Assembly: GCA_965229605.1 (NCBI GenBank)
Contig: OZ245892.1
Span: 62,001 to 126,000, forward strand
DNA length: 64,000 nt
Source: G965229605 sp965229605
GTDB lineage: Bacteria; Pseudomonadota; Alphaproteobacteria; CBDDJK01
Direction: 5' to 3'
Position numbers and translations under genes: made by a program. Every line of letters begins with the position of its first letter. Position 1 is the first letter of the stretch. Of the stretch, positions 42,335 to 50,978 are shown one piece after another. The notes below the pieces were generated by a model that was not told where the DNA came from, made no database searches, and saw only the letters and a list, made by a program, of their open reading frames with translations.

Positions 42335-43482
42335 CAAGCTCTGAACAGAAAATGACGCCTTTATCTGCCCCTTTATCTGATAAGCCGCAGCCTTTGCCCT
42401 GGGTCAGCCGGGCCCCGGTTTATATCCCCGGTCGTCATGCGGTTGAAGGGAATGAAGGACTTGAACCGGCTATCCTTTCAGCCAATGAAAACCCGCTGGG
42501 GTCCGGGCCAAAAGCCCGTGCAGCCTTGCGCAAAACCGGCGCACAGCTGCACCGCTATCCAGACGGAAGCACCTATGGTTTGCGTGCCACTCTGGCGCAG
42601 GAATTTTCACTCAATCCCGATCATATCGTCTGCGGAGCCGGGTCGGATGAACTGATCTCCATGCTGGTGCGCGGATTTGTCGGGCAAGGCGATGACGTGC
42701 TGATGTCCAGACATGGATTCCTGATGTATGAAATTTCAGCCATGCTGGTTGGGGCACATTGTATCAAGGTGCCTGAACGCGATGTGCGGGCTGATCCCGA
42801 TGCCTTGCTTGCGGCGGTCACCCCCAAAACCCGTATTCTGTTCCTGGCCAATCCCAATAACCCGACGGGAAGCTATCTTTCGGGACAAGAACTGTCCTAT
42901 CTGCGGCAAAACCTGCCCGAATCAATAATCTTGGCAGTCGATGCCGCCTATAGCGAATATGCAGAACCGCTTGTTGACTATGATAATGGCCTCAATCTGG
43001 CCCGCAATAGCGAAAATACCGTGATGCTGCGCACCTTTTCCAAATTGCATGGGCTGGCTGCCTTGCGGGTCGGATGGGCCTTTGGTGGGCCTTTGATCAG
43101 TGACACTTTAAACCGGATACGCGGACCCTTTAACCTTTCTGCCCCGGCCGAAACTGCCGCTGTTGCCGCCTTGCAAGACAAAGATTTCATAACCAAAAGC
43201 CGCTTGCATAATCAGCAAGAGTGCCAACGCCTCTCTCGCCAGCTTACACGCATCGGGCATAACCGCGGCTGGTCAATCCCCCCCTCGGCCGGGAATTTTA
43301 TCCTGTGCCGGTTCTCGTCTCCACAAGAAGCCACCGCAGCCAACCAGGCTCTTGAAAAAGCCCGGATTATCGTCCGCCAGATGGGAGCCTACGGATTGCC
43401 CGAATCCTTGCGAATCACCATCGGGCGTAAGCGCGAAAATGACCGCGTGATCTCTGCGCTGTCTGACTTCTTGTTGCAATAG
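42331..43482 (+). CDS. hisC: Histidinol-phosphate aminotransferase family
   Basis: 383-residue PLP enzyme of fold type I. SANENPLGSGPKARAAL, YPDGSTYGLRATLA, GAGSDELI, FLANPNNPTGSYLS and the PLP lysine in LRTFSKLHGLAALRVGWAFG are all present. Lying between chorismate mutase and prephenate dehydrogenase, it may act mainly as an aromatic aminotransferase (prephenate or phenylpyruvate as substrate) or serve both pathways. Confidence 0.93.
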   Translation: MTSSEQKMTPLSAPLSDKPQPLPWVSRAPVYIPGRHAVEGNEGLEPAILSANENPLGSGPKARAALRKTGAQLHRYPDGSTYGLRATLAQEFSLNPDHIVCGAGSDELISMLVRGFVGQGDDVLMSRHGFLMYEISAMLVGAHCIKVPERDVRADPDALLAAVTPKTRILFLANPNNPTGSYLSGQELSYLRQNLPESIILAVDAAYSEYAEPLVDYDNGLNLARNSENTVMLRTFSKLHGLAALRVGWAFGGPLISDTLNRIRGPFNLSAPAETAAVAALQDKDFITKSRLHNQQECQRLSRQLTRIGHNRGWSIPPSAGNFILCRFSSPQEATAANQALEKARIIVRQMGAYGLPESLRITIGRKRENDRVISALSDFLLQ

Positions 43483-43493
43483 GATATAATATC

Positions 43494-44471
43494 ATGGCGT
43501 CCCCGGATTCTCCCAAACCTGTTTTTGACCATATCGCGCTGATTGGTATCGGCCATATCGGGGCCTCGCTGGCCATGGCTGTACGCAAACACGGGGTCGC
43601 CAAACAAATCAGCGGCTATGTGCCAAGTGCATCCTCCCGCGCCAGTGTTGAAAAACTCGGGCTTGTCGATCACTTGCACGAATCGCCAGGCGATGCTGTC
43701 AAAACCGCCGATCTTGTCGTCATTGCCGCCCCGGTCGGGGCCTATAAAACGATTGGCGAACAGATTGCTCCCTTTATTAAAAAGGATGCTATCGTCAGCG
43801 ATGTCGGGTCTTGCAAAGAAATCGTGGTCGAAGCTTTAACCCCTTTTCTGCCCGATCACTGCCATTTTATCCCGGGCCACCCGATTGCCGGAACCGAACA
43901 TTCAGGCCCGGAAGCTGGCATTGAAGGGCTTTTTGAAAATCGCTATTGCATTTTAACCCCACCTCCCGGCACCAGCCCGGATGCGATTGCCCGGCTCTCA
44001 CGCTTCTGGCAAGGAATCGGCACCACAGTCGATGTCATGGAGCCACATCGGCATGACCGGGTGCTGGCAATCACCTCTCATCTGCCACATGTTCTGGCCT
44101 ATGCCATTGTCCGCACGGCAGCTGATCTTGAAGCCCAGCTGATGGCTGAAAATCGCCTCGATCCCGAAATCATCCACTCTGGCGAGGTCATGCGCTATTC
44201 AGCAGGCGGCTTTCGCGACTTCACCCGGATTGCGGGCTCCAACCCGGTGATGTGGCGCGATATCTTTCTGGCCAATAAAGCCCCTATTCTGGAAATGATT
44301 GACCGCTTTGAAGAAGACTTGCTGCAACTGCGCCGGGCCATCCGCACCGGCGATGGTGATCATTTGCATAAATGGTTTACCGATACACGGATTGTCCGCC
44401 GGGGTATTGTCGAACAAAAACAAGCCGGAACCTTTATTCCTACAGAGCTTGAAACCAGCTCAAAAGATTAA
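43494..44471 (+). CDS. tyrA: Prephenate/arogenate dehydrogenase
   Basis: 325 residues. NAD(P)-binding GIGHIGASLAMAVRKHG near 20, DLVVIAAPVGAY, VSDVGSCKEIVVEAL, and HFIPGHPIAGTEHSGPEAG with the catalytic histidine. The helical dimerisation domain contains SHLPHVLAYAIV and AGGFRDFTRIAGSNPVMWRDIF. Makes the tyrosine precursor. Completes the CM-hisC-tyrA unit. Its 3' end overlaps the facing parC by 4 bp. Confidence 0.95.
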   Translation: MASPDSPKPVFDHIALIGIGHIGASLAMAVRKHGVAKQISGYVPSASSRASVEKLGLVDHLHESPGDAVKTADLVVIAAPVGAYKTIGEQIAPFIKKDAIVSDVGSCKEIVVEALTPFLPDHCHFIPGHPIAGTEHSGPEAGIEGLFENRYCILTPPPGTSPDAIARLSRFWQGIGTTVDVMEPHRHDRVLAITSHLPHVLAYAIVRTAADLEAQLMAENRLDPEIIHSGEVMRYSAGGFRDFTRIAGSNPVMWRDIFLANKAPILEMIDRFEEDLLQLRRAIRTGDGDHLHKWFTDTRIVRRGIVEQKQAGTFIPTELETSSKD

Positions 44472-46723
44472 GAAAAGCGGTTTGTCCGGGCAAAGCCGGA
44501 AGGTGGCAGGCGGCCGGTTTGACCGCGCTTGCCATACCAAGCCTCAAGCGCAGTTTCCGTGCGGGTGCGCTCTCCACTGCGCCAGCTTAATCCCTGCGCT
44601 TTTTGAAAGCCCCTGATATCGCTGACCCGGTCGCCTTTATATTTTTGCAAAAGCACCCCGCGCCCTCGCCCCAGCACCGGGACCTCACTTCTGGCAAAAC
44701 ATAAAAGCTTGCGATTGCTGCCAATAACCGCGATGCTGTCGTCTTCCGGCTCTATCGTGGCAGTCGCACATAGACGGCTGGTTGCCGGAAGCGACATAAT
44801 CTGCTTGCCGTTCTTGGTTTGGGCAACCAAATCGGCCTGATCGCTTAAAAACCCGCGCCCGTCATCAGAGGCCAGCAATAACTGCTTCTTTTCATCAAAA
44901 ACATTCAGCGCAACAATGCTGTCCTGGCTGTCCAGTGTGATCATCAGCCGGACAGGTTCGCCCATCCCGCGCCCGCCCGGCAGCTTATCAGCCCCCAGCG
45001 TATAGACCCGGCCATTGCTGGCAACGATCAATAGTTTGTCAGTGGTATGGGCATGAAGGCAAAAGCGGGCTTCATCGCCATCTTTATATTTAATCTGGGC
45101 GCATTGCTCGGCATCCAGATGACCGCGCACAGAGCGAATCCAGTCTTTCTTTGACAGAAAAATTGTCACCGGTTCGCGCTCGATCATCGTGTCAGGCACA
45201 AATTCAACCATATTGTCAGGCGCAACAACCTGCGTGCGCCGTTCCGATAAAGCCGGATGTTTTTCATAATCCGCTTTCAGGCTTTTGACCTCCCCGGCCA
45301 GAGCTTTCCAGCGTGAAGCTTCATTGGTCAGCAACCCATCAATCTCTTGGCGTTCCTTGGTCAGGGTCTCTTTTTCCTGTTTAAGGGCCATTTCCTCCAG
45401 CCGCCGCAAGGCCCGCAGCCGTAAATTCAAAATCGCCTCGGCCTGAATATCACTTAATGAAAAACGCTGCATCAGCGCGGCTTTTGGCGAGTCCTCATCG
45501 CGGATAATCCGGATCACCTGATCAAGATCAAGAAAAGCAATCAAATAGCCGTCCAGCAGATGCAACCGCTGCTCAATGGCGGCTTTGCGGTGATTGAGCC
45601 TGCGGATCAGAACCTGATGGCGGTGATCCAGCCATTGCTGCAAGGCCGCTTTCAGCCCCAGCAAGCGCGGGATACGGCCGTCATCGGTCAGCATATTCAT
45701 ATTCAAACTATAGCGGGTTTCCAGCTCGGTCTGCCGGAACAGGCTGGCCATCAGCATATCAGGATCAACCGTGCGGGCCCGGGGAACCAGCACCAGGCGC
45801 AAATCCTCAGCCGATTCATCGCGGACATCGCCAAGCAAAGGATTGCTTTTGCCCAGAGCCAGATCAGCCAGCCGTTCAACCAGACGGCTTTTGGTGACCT
45901 GATAGGGAATCTGGTCAATAATAATTTCAAACCCGCCGCCTTTTTGCCGGTCAATCTGATAATTGGCCCGCAGGCGGAAGCTGCCGCGCCCGCTTTCATA
46001 GGCCGCCGCAATCGTTTCCTGATCCTCTGCCAGAATGCCACCTGTCGGGAAGTCGGGGCCTTGAATATGGTCCATAAGCTCCAGGGTTGTGCAGCCCGGC
46101 TTCTTGATCAAAAGCAATAAGGCATCACAGAGTTCCAGAATATTATGCGGCGGAATATTGGTTGCCAGCCCGACCGCAATACCGCTGGCACCGTTGGCTA
46201 ACAGCTGCGGAAAGGCAGCTGGAAGCACCGTTGGCTCATCGCTTTCATTGTCATAGGTCGGGCGAAAATCAACTGAATCATCATCCAGACCCTGCAAAAG
46301 ATAATCGGCACTAAATGTCATCCGGGCTTCGGTATAGCGCATGGCGGCAGCATTATCGCCATCAATCGTGCCGAAATTCCCTTGCCCGTCAATCAAGGGA
46401 TAGCGCGATGAAAAATCCTGCGCCAGCCGCACCAGCGCATCATAAATGGCCTGATCACCGTGCGGGTGCAGCTTTCCCATAACATCGCCAACGATGCGGG
46501 CGCATTTCTTAAAGCCGCTTTTCGGGTCCAGCTTCAACTCCCGCATCGCCACCAACAATCGGCGATGGACGGGCTTTAATCCATCGCGGGCATCCGGCAA
46601 CGAGCGCGAAGTGATGGTTGACAAGGCATAGGCCAGATAGCGTTCGCCCAGAGCCTTTGCCAGGTCCTGTTCCCGAATATTATTTTCATCGGCATTGTCT
46701 ATTGCATCAAATCTATCAGACAT
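44468..46723 (-). CDS. parC: DNA topoisomerase IV subunit A
   Basis: 751 residues. SLPDARDGLKPVHRRLLVAM, KKCARIVGDVMGKLHPHGDQAIYDALVRLAQDF and the catalytic Y130 in NAAAMRYTEARMT are intact. The QRVD-region residues are S/G-free of unusual changes. The C-terminal beta-pinwheel (~500-740) is partial and lacks the full GyrA box, typical of ParC. parE is not in the window. 236 bp separate it from the divergent kinase gene. Confidence 0.95.
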   Translation of the reverse strand: MSDRFDAIDNADENNIREQDLAKALGERYLAYALSTITSRSLPDARDGLKPVHRRLLVAMRELKLDPKSGFKKCARIVGDVMGKLHPHGDQAIYDALVRLAQDFSSRYPLIDGQGNFGTIDGDNAAAMRYTEARMTFSADYLLQGLDDDSVDFRPTYDNESDEPTVLPAAFPQLLANGASGIAVGLATNIPPHNILELCDALLLLIKKPGCTTLELMDHIQGPDFPTGGILAEDQETIAAAYESGRGSFRLRANYQIDRQKGGGFEIIIDQIPYQVTKSRLVERLADLALGKSNPLLGDVRDESAEDLRLVLVPRARTVDPDMLMASLFRQTELETRYSLNMNMLTDDGRIPRLLGLKAALQQWLDHRHQVLIRRLNHRKAAIEQRLHLLDGYLIAFLDLDQVIRIIRDEDSPKAALMQRFSLSDIQAEAILNLRLRALRRLEEMALKQEKETLTKERQEIDGLLTNEASRWKALAGEVKSLKADYEKHPALSERRTQVVAPDNMVEFVPDTMIEREPVTIFLSKKDWIRSVRGHLDAEQCAQIKYKDGDEARFCLHAHTTDKLLIVASNGRVYTLGADKLPGGRGMGEPVRLMITLDSQDSIVALNVFDEKKQLLLASDDGRGFLSDQADLVAQTKNGKQIMSLPATSRLCATATIEPEDDSIAVIGSNRKLLCFARSEVPVLGRGRGVLLQKYKGDRVSDIRGFQKAQGLSWRSGERTRTETALEAWYGKRGQTGRLPPSGFARTNRFS

Positions 46724-46791
46724 AAAAGAGAGCTAGGGCGATTCGGCTTTAGACGGCAAGTCCTTCGCCGGATAACGCATTTAACGCTGAC

Positions 46792-46851
46792 CCCATTTGA
46801 TTGTTGCCCATTTGATTGTTGCCCATTTGATTGTTGCCCATTTGATTGTTG
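46792..46851. repeat. Four exact 15-bp tandem repeats
   Basis: The unit CCCATTTGATTGTTG occurs four times without mismatch or spacer (46792-46806, 46807-46821, 46822-46836, 46837-46851). It lies in the 236-bp gap between divergent parC and the kinase gene. No gene spans it. Exact identity suggests recent slippage expansion. Confidence 0.95.
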
Positions 46852-46959
46852 ACAGGAAAGCACTGCCTTTGATAGCGGCTTATGGTGGCCCTTATGACCG
46901 GGGTAAAAAGTGAAAGGGCGAAAGAGCCACCTTCAGAATAAGGTCCGGGCAGGATTTAT

Positions 46960-47634
46960 ATGTCTTCATCTCGATTGCAGAATAATCAGCGGCAAAACCT
47001 GCACCTGCAAAATATAAAATTAGCTATTGAGTCGGCTATTGAAAAGACTCCGCGGGTTTTGCTGGCTATCTCTGGCCCGCCAGCAGCTGGCAAATCGACG
47101 CTGGCAGAAGAACTGGCTCTTTCCTATGGAGAAAAAGCGGCTTTCGTGCCGATGGACGGATTTCATCTGGATAATGATATTTTAACCGCCAGAGGAATGT
47201 TGGCCCGAAAAGGATCACCTGAAACCTTTGACGGGAAAGGGTTTGTCCATCTGGTTGAGCGGATTGCCGCTGGAGAATCAGTCTATGCGCCGCGCTTTGA
47301 CCGGGCAGCTGATCTGTCTCGGGCAGGTGCCATAGAGATTGACCATCACTCTTTGATTATTTTTGAAGGGAATTATCTCTTTTCTGCCCTTGCGCCGTGG
47401 GACAGGCTGATCGCTTACTGGACGCTTTCAATCTGGCTTGATGTGTCTTTGGAGACGATTGAGAAGCGATGCATAGACCGCTGGCTGGCGCAGGGCCTCT
47501 CGCTTGCTGCTGCGCGTACGCGGGCCAGAGAGAATGATCTTGCTAATGCCCGCCTGGTGATAGAAAGCCAACAGGCTGCGACGGGCCCTTTCTTCCGTCT
47601 TTCCTCTGAAGATTCATCCCCTGTAGAAAAGTAG
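46960..47634 (+). CDS. P-loop kinase of the uridine/pantothenate/fructose kinase-like group
   Basis: 224 residues. Walker A GPPAAGKST at 39-47, FVPMDGFHLDNDILTARGMLARKGSPETFD, VYAPRFDRAAD and FEGNYLF are hallmarks of the YggC/FrcK-like phosphoribulokinase/uridine kinase superfamily. LARTRARENDL-type lid (AAARTRARENDLANARLV) is present. Bacterial members phosphorylate sugars or nucleosides; the substrate is not decided by sequence. It ends just before the sigma-54 promoter. Confidence 0.85.
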   Translation: MSSSRLQNNQRQNLHLQNIKLAIESAIEKTPRVLLAISGPPAAGKSTLAEELALSYGEKAAFVPMDGFHLDNDILTARGMLARKGSPETFDGKGFVHLVERIAAGESVYAPRFDRAADLSRAGAIEIDHHSLIIFEGNYLFSALAPWDRLIAYWTLSIWLDVSLETIEKRCIDRWLAQGLSLAAARTRARENDLANARLVIESQQAATGPFFRLSSEDSSPVEK

Positions 47635-47656
47635 AAAAAACGCCTTTATTATTCTT

Positions 47657-47673
47657 TGGCACGGAAATTGCTT
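47657..47673 (+). promoter_or_regulatory. Consensus sigma-54 promoter upstream of the flgL-like gene
   Basis: TGGCACGGAAATTGCTT matches the sigma-54 consensus TGGCACG-N4-TTGCT at every defined base, with GG (47658-47659) and GC (47670-47671) 10 bases apart. Transcription would begin near 47683 and run through the leader ORF and terminator toward the flgL-like gene at 47962. Confidence 0.85.
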
Positions 47674-47749
47674 TTAATATTCCATAAATCTTATGTCTCT
47701 GGAAGAATTCAGAGATCAGGACAACGCAAGAAGCAAACCGGGGAACGGA

Positions 47750-47773
47750 ATGGACTATCAGGCAGGTGGCTGA
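47750..47773 (+). CDS. Seven-codon leader ORF
   Basis: ATG at 47750 encodes MDYQAGG and stops at TGA (47771-47773). A purine-rich GGGGAACGGA stretch precedes it as ribosome site. Its stop codon lies inside the 5' arm of the terminator hairpin, so a ribosome at the stop would cover that arm. This geometry is what a translation-coupled attenuator needs. Existence of the peptide is inferred. Confidence 0.4.
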   Translation: MDYQAGG

Positions 47774-47813
47774 GCGGGTCATAAGTATCGTTATATGACC
47801 CAATCAGCTTTTT
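47769..47813 (+). terminator. Intrinsic terminator/attenuator in the flgL-like leader
   Basis: Stem GCTGA-(gc)-GGGTCATA pairs with TATGACCC-(aa)-TCAGC, i.e. 8 bp + 5 bp around a 2x2 internal loop with a 10-base apical loop, followed at once by TTTTT (47809-47813). It lies ~130 bases after the predicted sigma-54 start and ~150 bases before the flgL-like ATG. Confidence 0.7.
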
Positions 47814-47961
47814 ACAGACAGCTATGACGTAAAGCACTTATATATGGTTTTAAATGTTATGCATAAGCATTTAAGCCTGTATATGACGCTGAAACGACAT
47901 ATGCCGGGGTGAATCCTGAGAATGGATTTATGCTGGCGTAACCAGACGAATTGAGGAAGAA

Positions 47962-49194
47962 ATGGTTGACCGCGTTAGCACGGCCGGCGTCAATTTGACG
48001 AATTTGCTTTCGATGCAGGAAGCGAAGTCTTTGATGGATACGGTCACTAATCGTTTGACGACTGGCCGCCAGTGGCAGCGTTACCAGGACTATGGGACGG
48101 ATGCCAAGAGGATTGTTGATTATCAGAATATGATCAACGAGCACACGGGCTATATTCGTTCGATTCAGCTGGTTGAGCCGATTACGTCATCTTATGATGA
48201 GGTGTTAAGTCGTTTGGCGGATGTTGCGACGAATTTGATGCGTGCGGCTGATCCGATGACGGTTGAGCGCGAGGATTTTCCCGGAGAGACCGCTGGTTTA
48301 GCGGAATCCTGGATGGTTGAGATTGAGTCCAATTTGAATGTCGAGATTGGCGGGCGTTATATTTTTGCAGGCTCCAATTTCACGGAGGCTCCGGTCAAGG
48401 ACTTGCGCACGCTGGCTGATTATTCGGTCTATGATATAGACGATGCGCAGGGTTTGATTGATTCTGGTCTGGCACCTACGGGATTTTACACGGTGCCGGA
48501 GCTGGATGAAAACGGCAATCTGCAATATGATTCCTTTGGCGATATCATTGTTGGAGACCCGATTGAGCTTGGCACGCCGGATGCCCTGGAAAGCGCAGAT
48601 ATTGTTCCGCAAAGCACCTATAAACGGCCATTGATTGATTCAAATACGGGTGATCCGGTCTATGACGCCAGTGGAAATATCGTGCTTCAGGAAACTGTCC
48701 AGTCTTACCATGAGAAATTTGCGGGCGATCAGACCGAAGACAGCCGGGCCTGGGATCAAATGAGCCTGACCGCAAGCGAGGGCAGTGCCTATTTTTACGG
48801 GATTACGGCAGTCGAAGAAGGCTTTCAAAATCTGATTGAAGCGGCTTTACGCTTGCGCTCGGCCACGCAGGAAGACCTGGACCCCAATAATGAAAATAAT
48901 AACTGGGACCGGCAGCGCAACTTGCTACGCGAAGCCTATAATCTGGCAGATGCCGCCAGAGACCAGATCAGACAGCTGGAAGTCCGCAACGCCACCACCA
49001 TAAATTTCTTTTCTGAATCCGTGGATTTCCATGACCGCTTTATTTCCTTAAGCCAGGTCGCGCAGGACGACTTGCGCAATGCCGATCAAAATGAATCGGC
49101 TATTCTGCTTTCGGCCCTGAATGGCCAGATGGAAGCCTCCTATAATGCGATTGCCAAACGCAATCAGCTGTCACTGACCAACTTCCTGAATTGA
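47962..49194 (+). CDS. flgL: FlgL-like flagellar hook-filament junction protein
   Basis: 410 residues of flagellin/FlgL type. The N-terminal helix (VDRVSTAGVNLTNLLSMQEAKSLMDTVTNRLTTGR, ~1-37) and the C-terminal helix ending NAIAKRNQLSLTNFLN form the paired coiled coil of axial proteins. GRYIFAGSNFTEAPV (~127-141) is the FlgL signature. A non-conserved middle (~145-285) is acidic with repeated beta-type segments. Preceded by GAGGAAG and by the sigma-54 leader. No other flagellar gene lies in the window, so it is isolated from flgK. Confidence 0.85.
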   Translation: MVDRVSTAGVNLTNLLSMQEAKSLMDTVTNRLTTGRQWQRYQDYGTDAKRIVDYQNMINEHTGYIRSIQLVEPITSSYDEVLSRLADVATNLMRAADPMTVEREDFPGETAGLAESWMVEIESNLNVEIGGRYIFAGSNFTEAPVKDLRTLADYSVYDIDDAQGLIDSGLAPTGFYTVPELDENGNLQYDSFGDIIVGDPIELGTPDALESADIVPQSTYKRPLIDSNTGDPVYDASGNIVLQETVQSYHEKFAGDQTEDSRAWDQMSLTASEGSAYFYGITAVEEGFQNLIEAALRLRSATQEDLDPNNENNNWDRQRNLLREAYNLADAARDQIRQLEVRNATTINFFSESVDFHDRFISLSQVAQDDLRNADQNESAILLSALNGQMEASYNAIAKRNQLSLTNFLN

Positions 49195-49231
49195 TTGATT
49201 TTGTGCGTTTATACGCACTTGCTGGGAACCT

Positions 49232-49510
49232 TCACACCTTAATCCGTAAAGCCTGTTGAATAGCCGCTTTAAGCGATATGTAAACATAAGGAGAAACAGT
49301 GGCTTGCCCGGGCTTTGGACGGCTTGGCACTGGCAGAGGCATTCCGCTTTCCAAATAGCTTTCAAGAGCGGCTGAAAGCGCATCTCGGGCCCCGGCAACC
49401 GTTTTAAAACGATCAGGATCGCCAGTGATCGCTTCTGGCACATCCGGAAACCTGATCATCCAGCTTCCGTCCTCTTCAAATTGTTCAAGCTCATAGGGGT
49501 AATTATGCAT
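49232..49510 (-). CDS. HicB-family protein, short and without HicA partner
   Basis: 92 residues. YPYELEQFEEDGSWMIRFPDVPEAITGDPDRFKTVAGARDALSAALESYL is the RNase H-like HicB fold. After residue ~75 the usual C-terminal DNA-binding helix-turn-helix is missing; the protein ends SLKAAIQQALRIKV. No hicA-like gene lies on either side: 78 bp upstream is the M24 gene, and downstream is the convergent flgL-like gene. An orphan antitoxin remnant or a stand-alone regulator. Confidence 0.8.
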   Translation of the reverse strand: MHNYPYELEQFEEDGSWMIRFPDVPEAITGDPDRFKTVAGARDALSAALESYLESGMPLPVPSRPKPGQATVSPYVYISLKAAIQQALRIKV

Positions 49511-49588
49511 GGTTTACGCCTTCAAATTAAGCTGTTTGAGGATCACTTTGAACAACGGATTCCCTTTTTATAATTTTTTGATCTGCGT

Positions 49589-50977
49589 TTAGGTGCCAAC
49601 AATCATCTGTTCATCGCCATAGGGAAATAGCGTCAGGTCCTCCGCCCCGTCCGGCGTAATAATGACAAGGTCCCCTTCCCGGTAAAGTCCGGCCCCTGGC
49701 TGGTCGGCAGGGACAAGAAGAGTCGGTGAAAAGAAGATCACCATCCCTTCTTCAAGCTGGCCTGGATTGGTTGCTGTCAGACGAAAACGCTTGTCGGGGG
49801 CATTTTGATCAAAATAATAGGGCGGGTCAATCCCGCCTCCGGCACCCCCAAGCCCGAAGCCGCCACCATAATCGGGCAAGGCAAGATGCTGCATTCCGTG
49901 TTTATCCAGAAAATCATCAAGTTTTTTGACCAGAGTCTTGATCGGGAGTCCGGGCTTCAGCAGCGTCAATCCATAGGCCAGCACATCGCAGGTTGTGCGC
50001 CAGTAAGGCAGGTTTTCGGGCTGCTGCCAGGTGCAAAAAAGGGTGCGGTTGAGCGGGACTTCATAGCCGCCCTGGCGCACGATCACACTTAGCGAGATTA
50101 AATCTCCGGCCTGAATATCCTGATTGGTGGCAGGGCCGGAGGCTGTGTCACAATCAATCCCTGAAAGCACGCGCACTTGTGATTCGCCGTGTTCAGCAAA
50201 GGGGAAATGGGCGTAAAGTTCCTCAGAAAGTTTGGCTTCTCCGGTCACGCAAAGCTGCTGACCGGTGCAGCCGGGATGAGTGGCCTGCATGATTGTGCGG
50301 GCCACGGTGCGCCCGATCAGGGCAAGTTTGCGCAGGTGGGCTTGTTCCTCGGGGCTTTTGATCAGGGTGAGTGCCGTGACTGGTGCGGTGATATTTGTCC
50401 ATAACATTTGCGGGGCAGGGGGTGTAAACAGGGCTTGCAAACGGGCAAAGTCAGCAAGATTCCATTCTTCCTCTATCAGGCCAAGGTGGACAGGAGACTC
50501 TGCGGGTTTGTCCATGCTGGCGCAAAGATGAGAAATAGCCTGATAAATGGTCTGGATCAGGGCGTGCGGTTCGCTGGTTTTGAACGCCTGTGGCTCGTTG
50601 GTTTTGAACGCCTGTGGCTCGCTGGTTTTGAACGACAGGATATTTCCGGCACTGCGCCGCCAGGGCTGATTTCCCTCGCTTTCAGGAACCAGGAGCAGGC
50701 TGCTGGTTGCGGTTGCCACCAGCGCCATGCGTGGAGAGCCACAAGCTCCCGGATAGCCCGCATAATAGGCAATCAGCGGTTTTGATAAAAAGACAACGGC
50801 ATCAAGCGGCTGGTTCTTTTTGCCTTTCGCAGGTTCGGGCGCGTTCAAGCGTGAGAACAGGGCGGATAATCTGGCAAATACCAGATCGGCTGAAAAGATT
50901 TGCCAGTCCTTTTCACCGTCTCCTGTTGCGTGTGGGCCTATTTCGCGATCAAATATACTTTCGGTCGGATCGGTCAT
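49589..50977 (-). CDS. M24 (creatinase/aminopeptidase P) homologue, likely inactive
   Basis: 462 residues in the two-domain creatinase/prolidase arrangement: N-terminal creatinase-N-like domain (~25-195) and C-terminal pita-bread domain (~205-455; IKSPEEQAHLRKLALIGRTVARTIMQATHPGCTGQQLC). Metal ligands appear lost: the two aspartates are replaced at S296 and P308 (GDLISLSVIV...EVPLNRT), the histidine segment reads YGGGFGLGGAGGG (~370-382), and the usual EPG glutamate is S417 (MVIFFSPTL). A 24-bp tandem repeat adds FKTSEPQA-type units at ~116-139. It begins 1 bp after pyrC', so it is cotranscribed with the pyr genes; its role is unknown. Confidence 0.8.
   Translation of the reverse strand: MTDPTESIFDREIGPHATGDGEKDWQIFSADLVFARLSALFSRLNAPEPAKGKKNQPLDAVVFLSKPLIAYYAGYPGACGSPRMALVATATSSLLLVPESEGNQPWRRSAGNILSFKTSEPQAFKTNEPQAFKTSEPHALIQTIYQAISHLCASMDKPAESPVHLGLIEEEWNLADFARLQALFTPPAPQMLWTNITAPVTALTLIKSPEEQAHLRKLALIGRTVARTIMQATHPGCTGQQLCVTGEAKLSEELYAHFPFAEHGESQVRVLSGIDCDTASGPATNQDIQAGDLISLSVIVRQGGYEVPLNRTLFCTWQQPENLPYWRTTCDVLAYGLTLLKPGLPIKTLVKKLDDFLDKHGMQHLALPDYGGGFGLGGAGGGIDPPYYFDQNAPDKRFRLTATNPGQLEEGMVIFFSPTLLVPADQPGAGLYREGDLVIITPDGAEDLTLFPYGDEQMIVGT
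50563..50634. repeat. 24-bp tandem repeat in the M24 homologue gene
   Basis: Three successive 24-bp units (50563-50586, 50587-50610, 50611-50634), the last two differing at one base and the first at a few. In frame; encodes the FKTSEPQA/FKTNEPQA/FKTSEPHA series in the N-terminal domain. Confidence 0.9.
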
Positions 50978-50978
50978 G

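Noticed and set aside
46792..46851. Possible CRISPR or iteron array
   Set aside because: Units are directly adjacent without spacers, only 15 bp, four copies, and no cas or rep genes are near. It is a plain tandem repeat.
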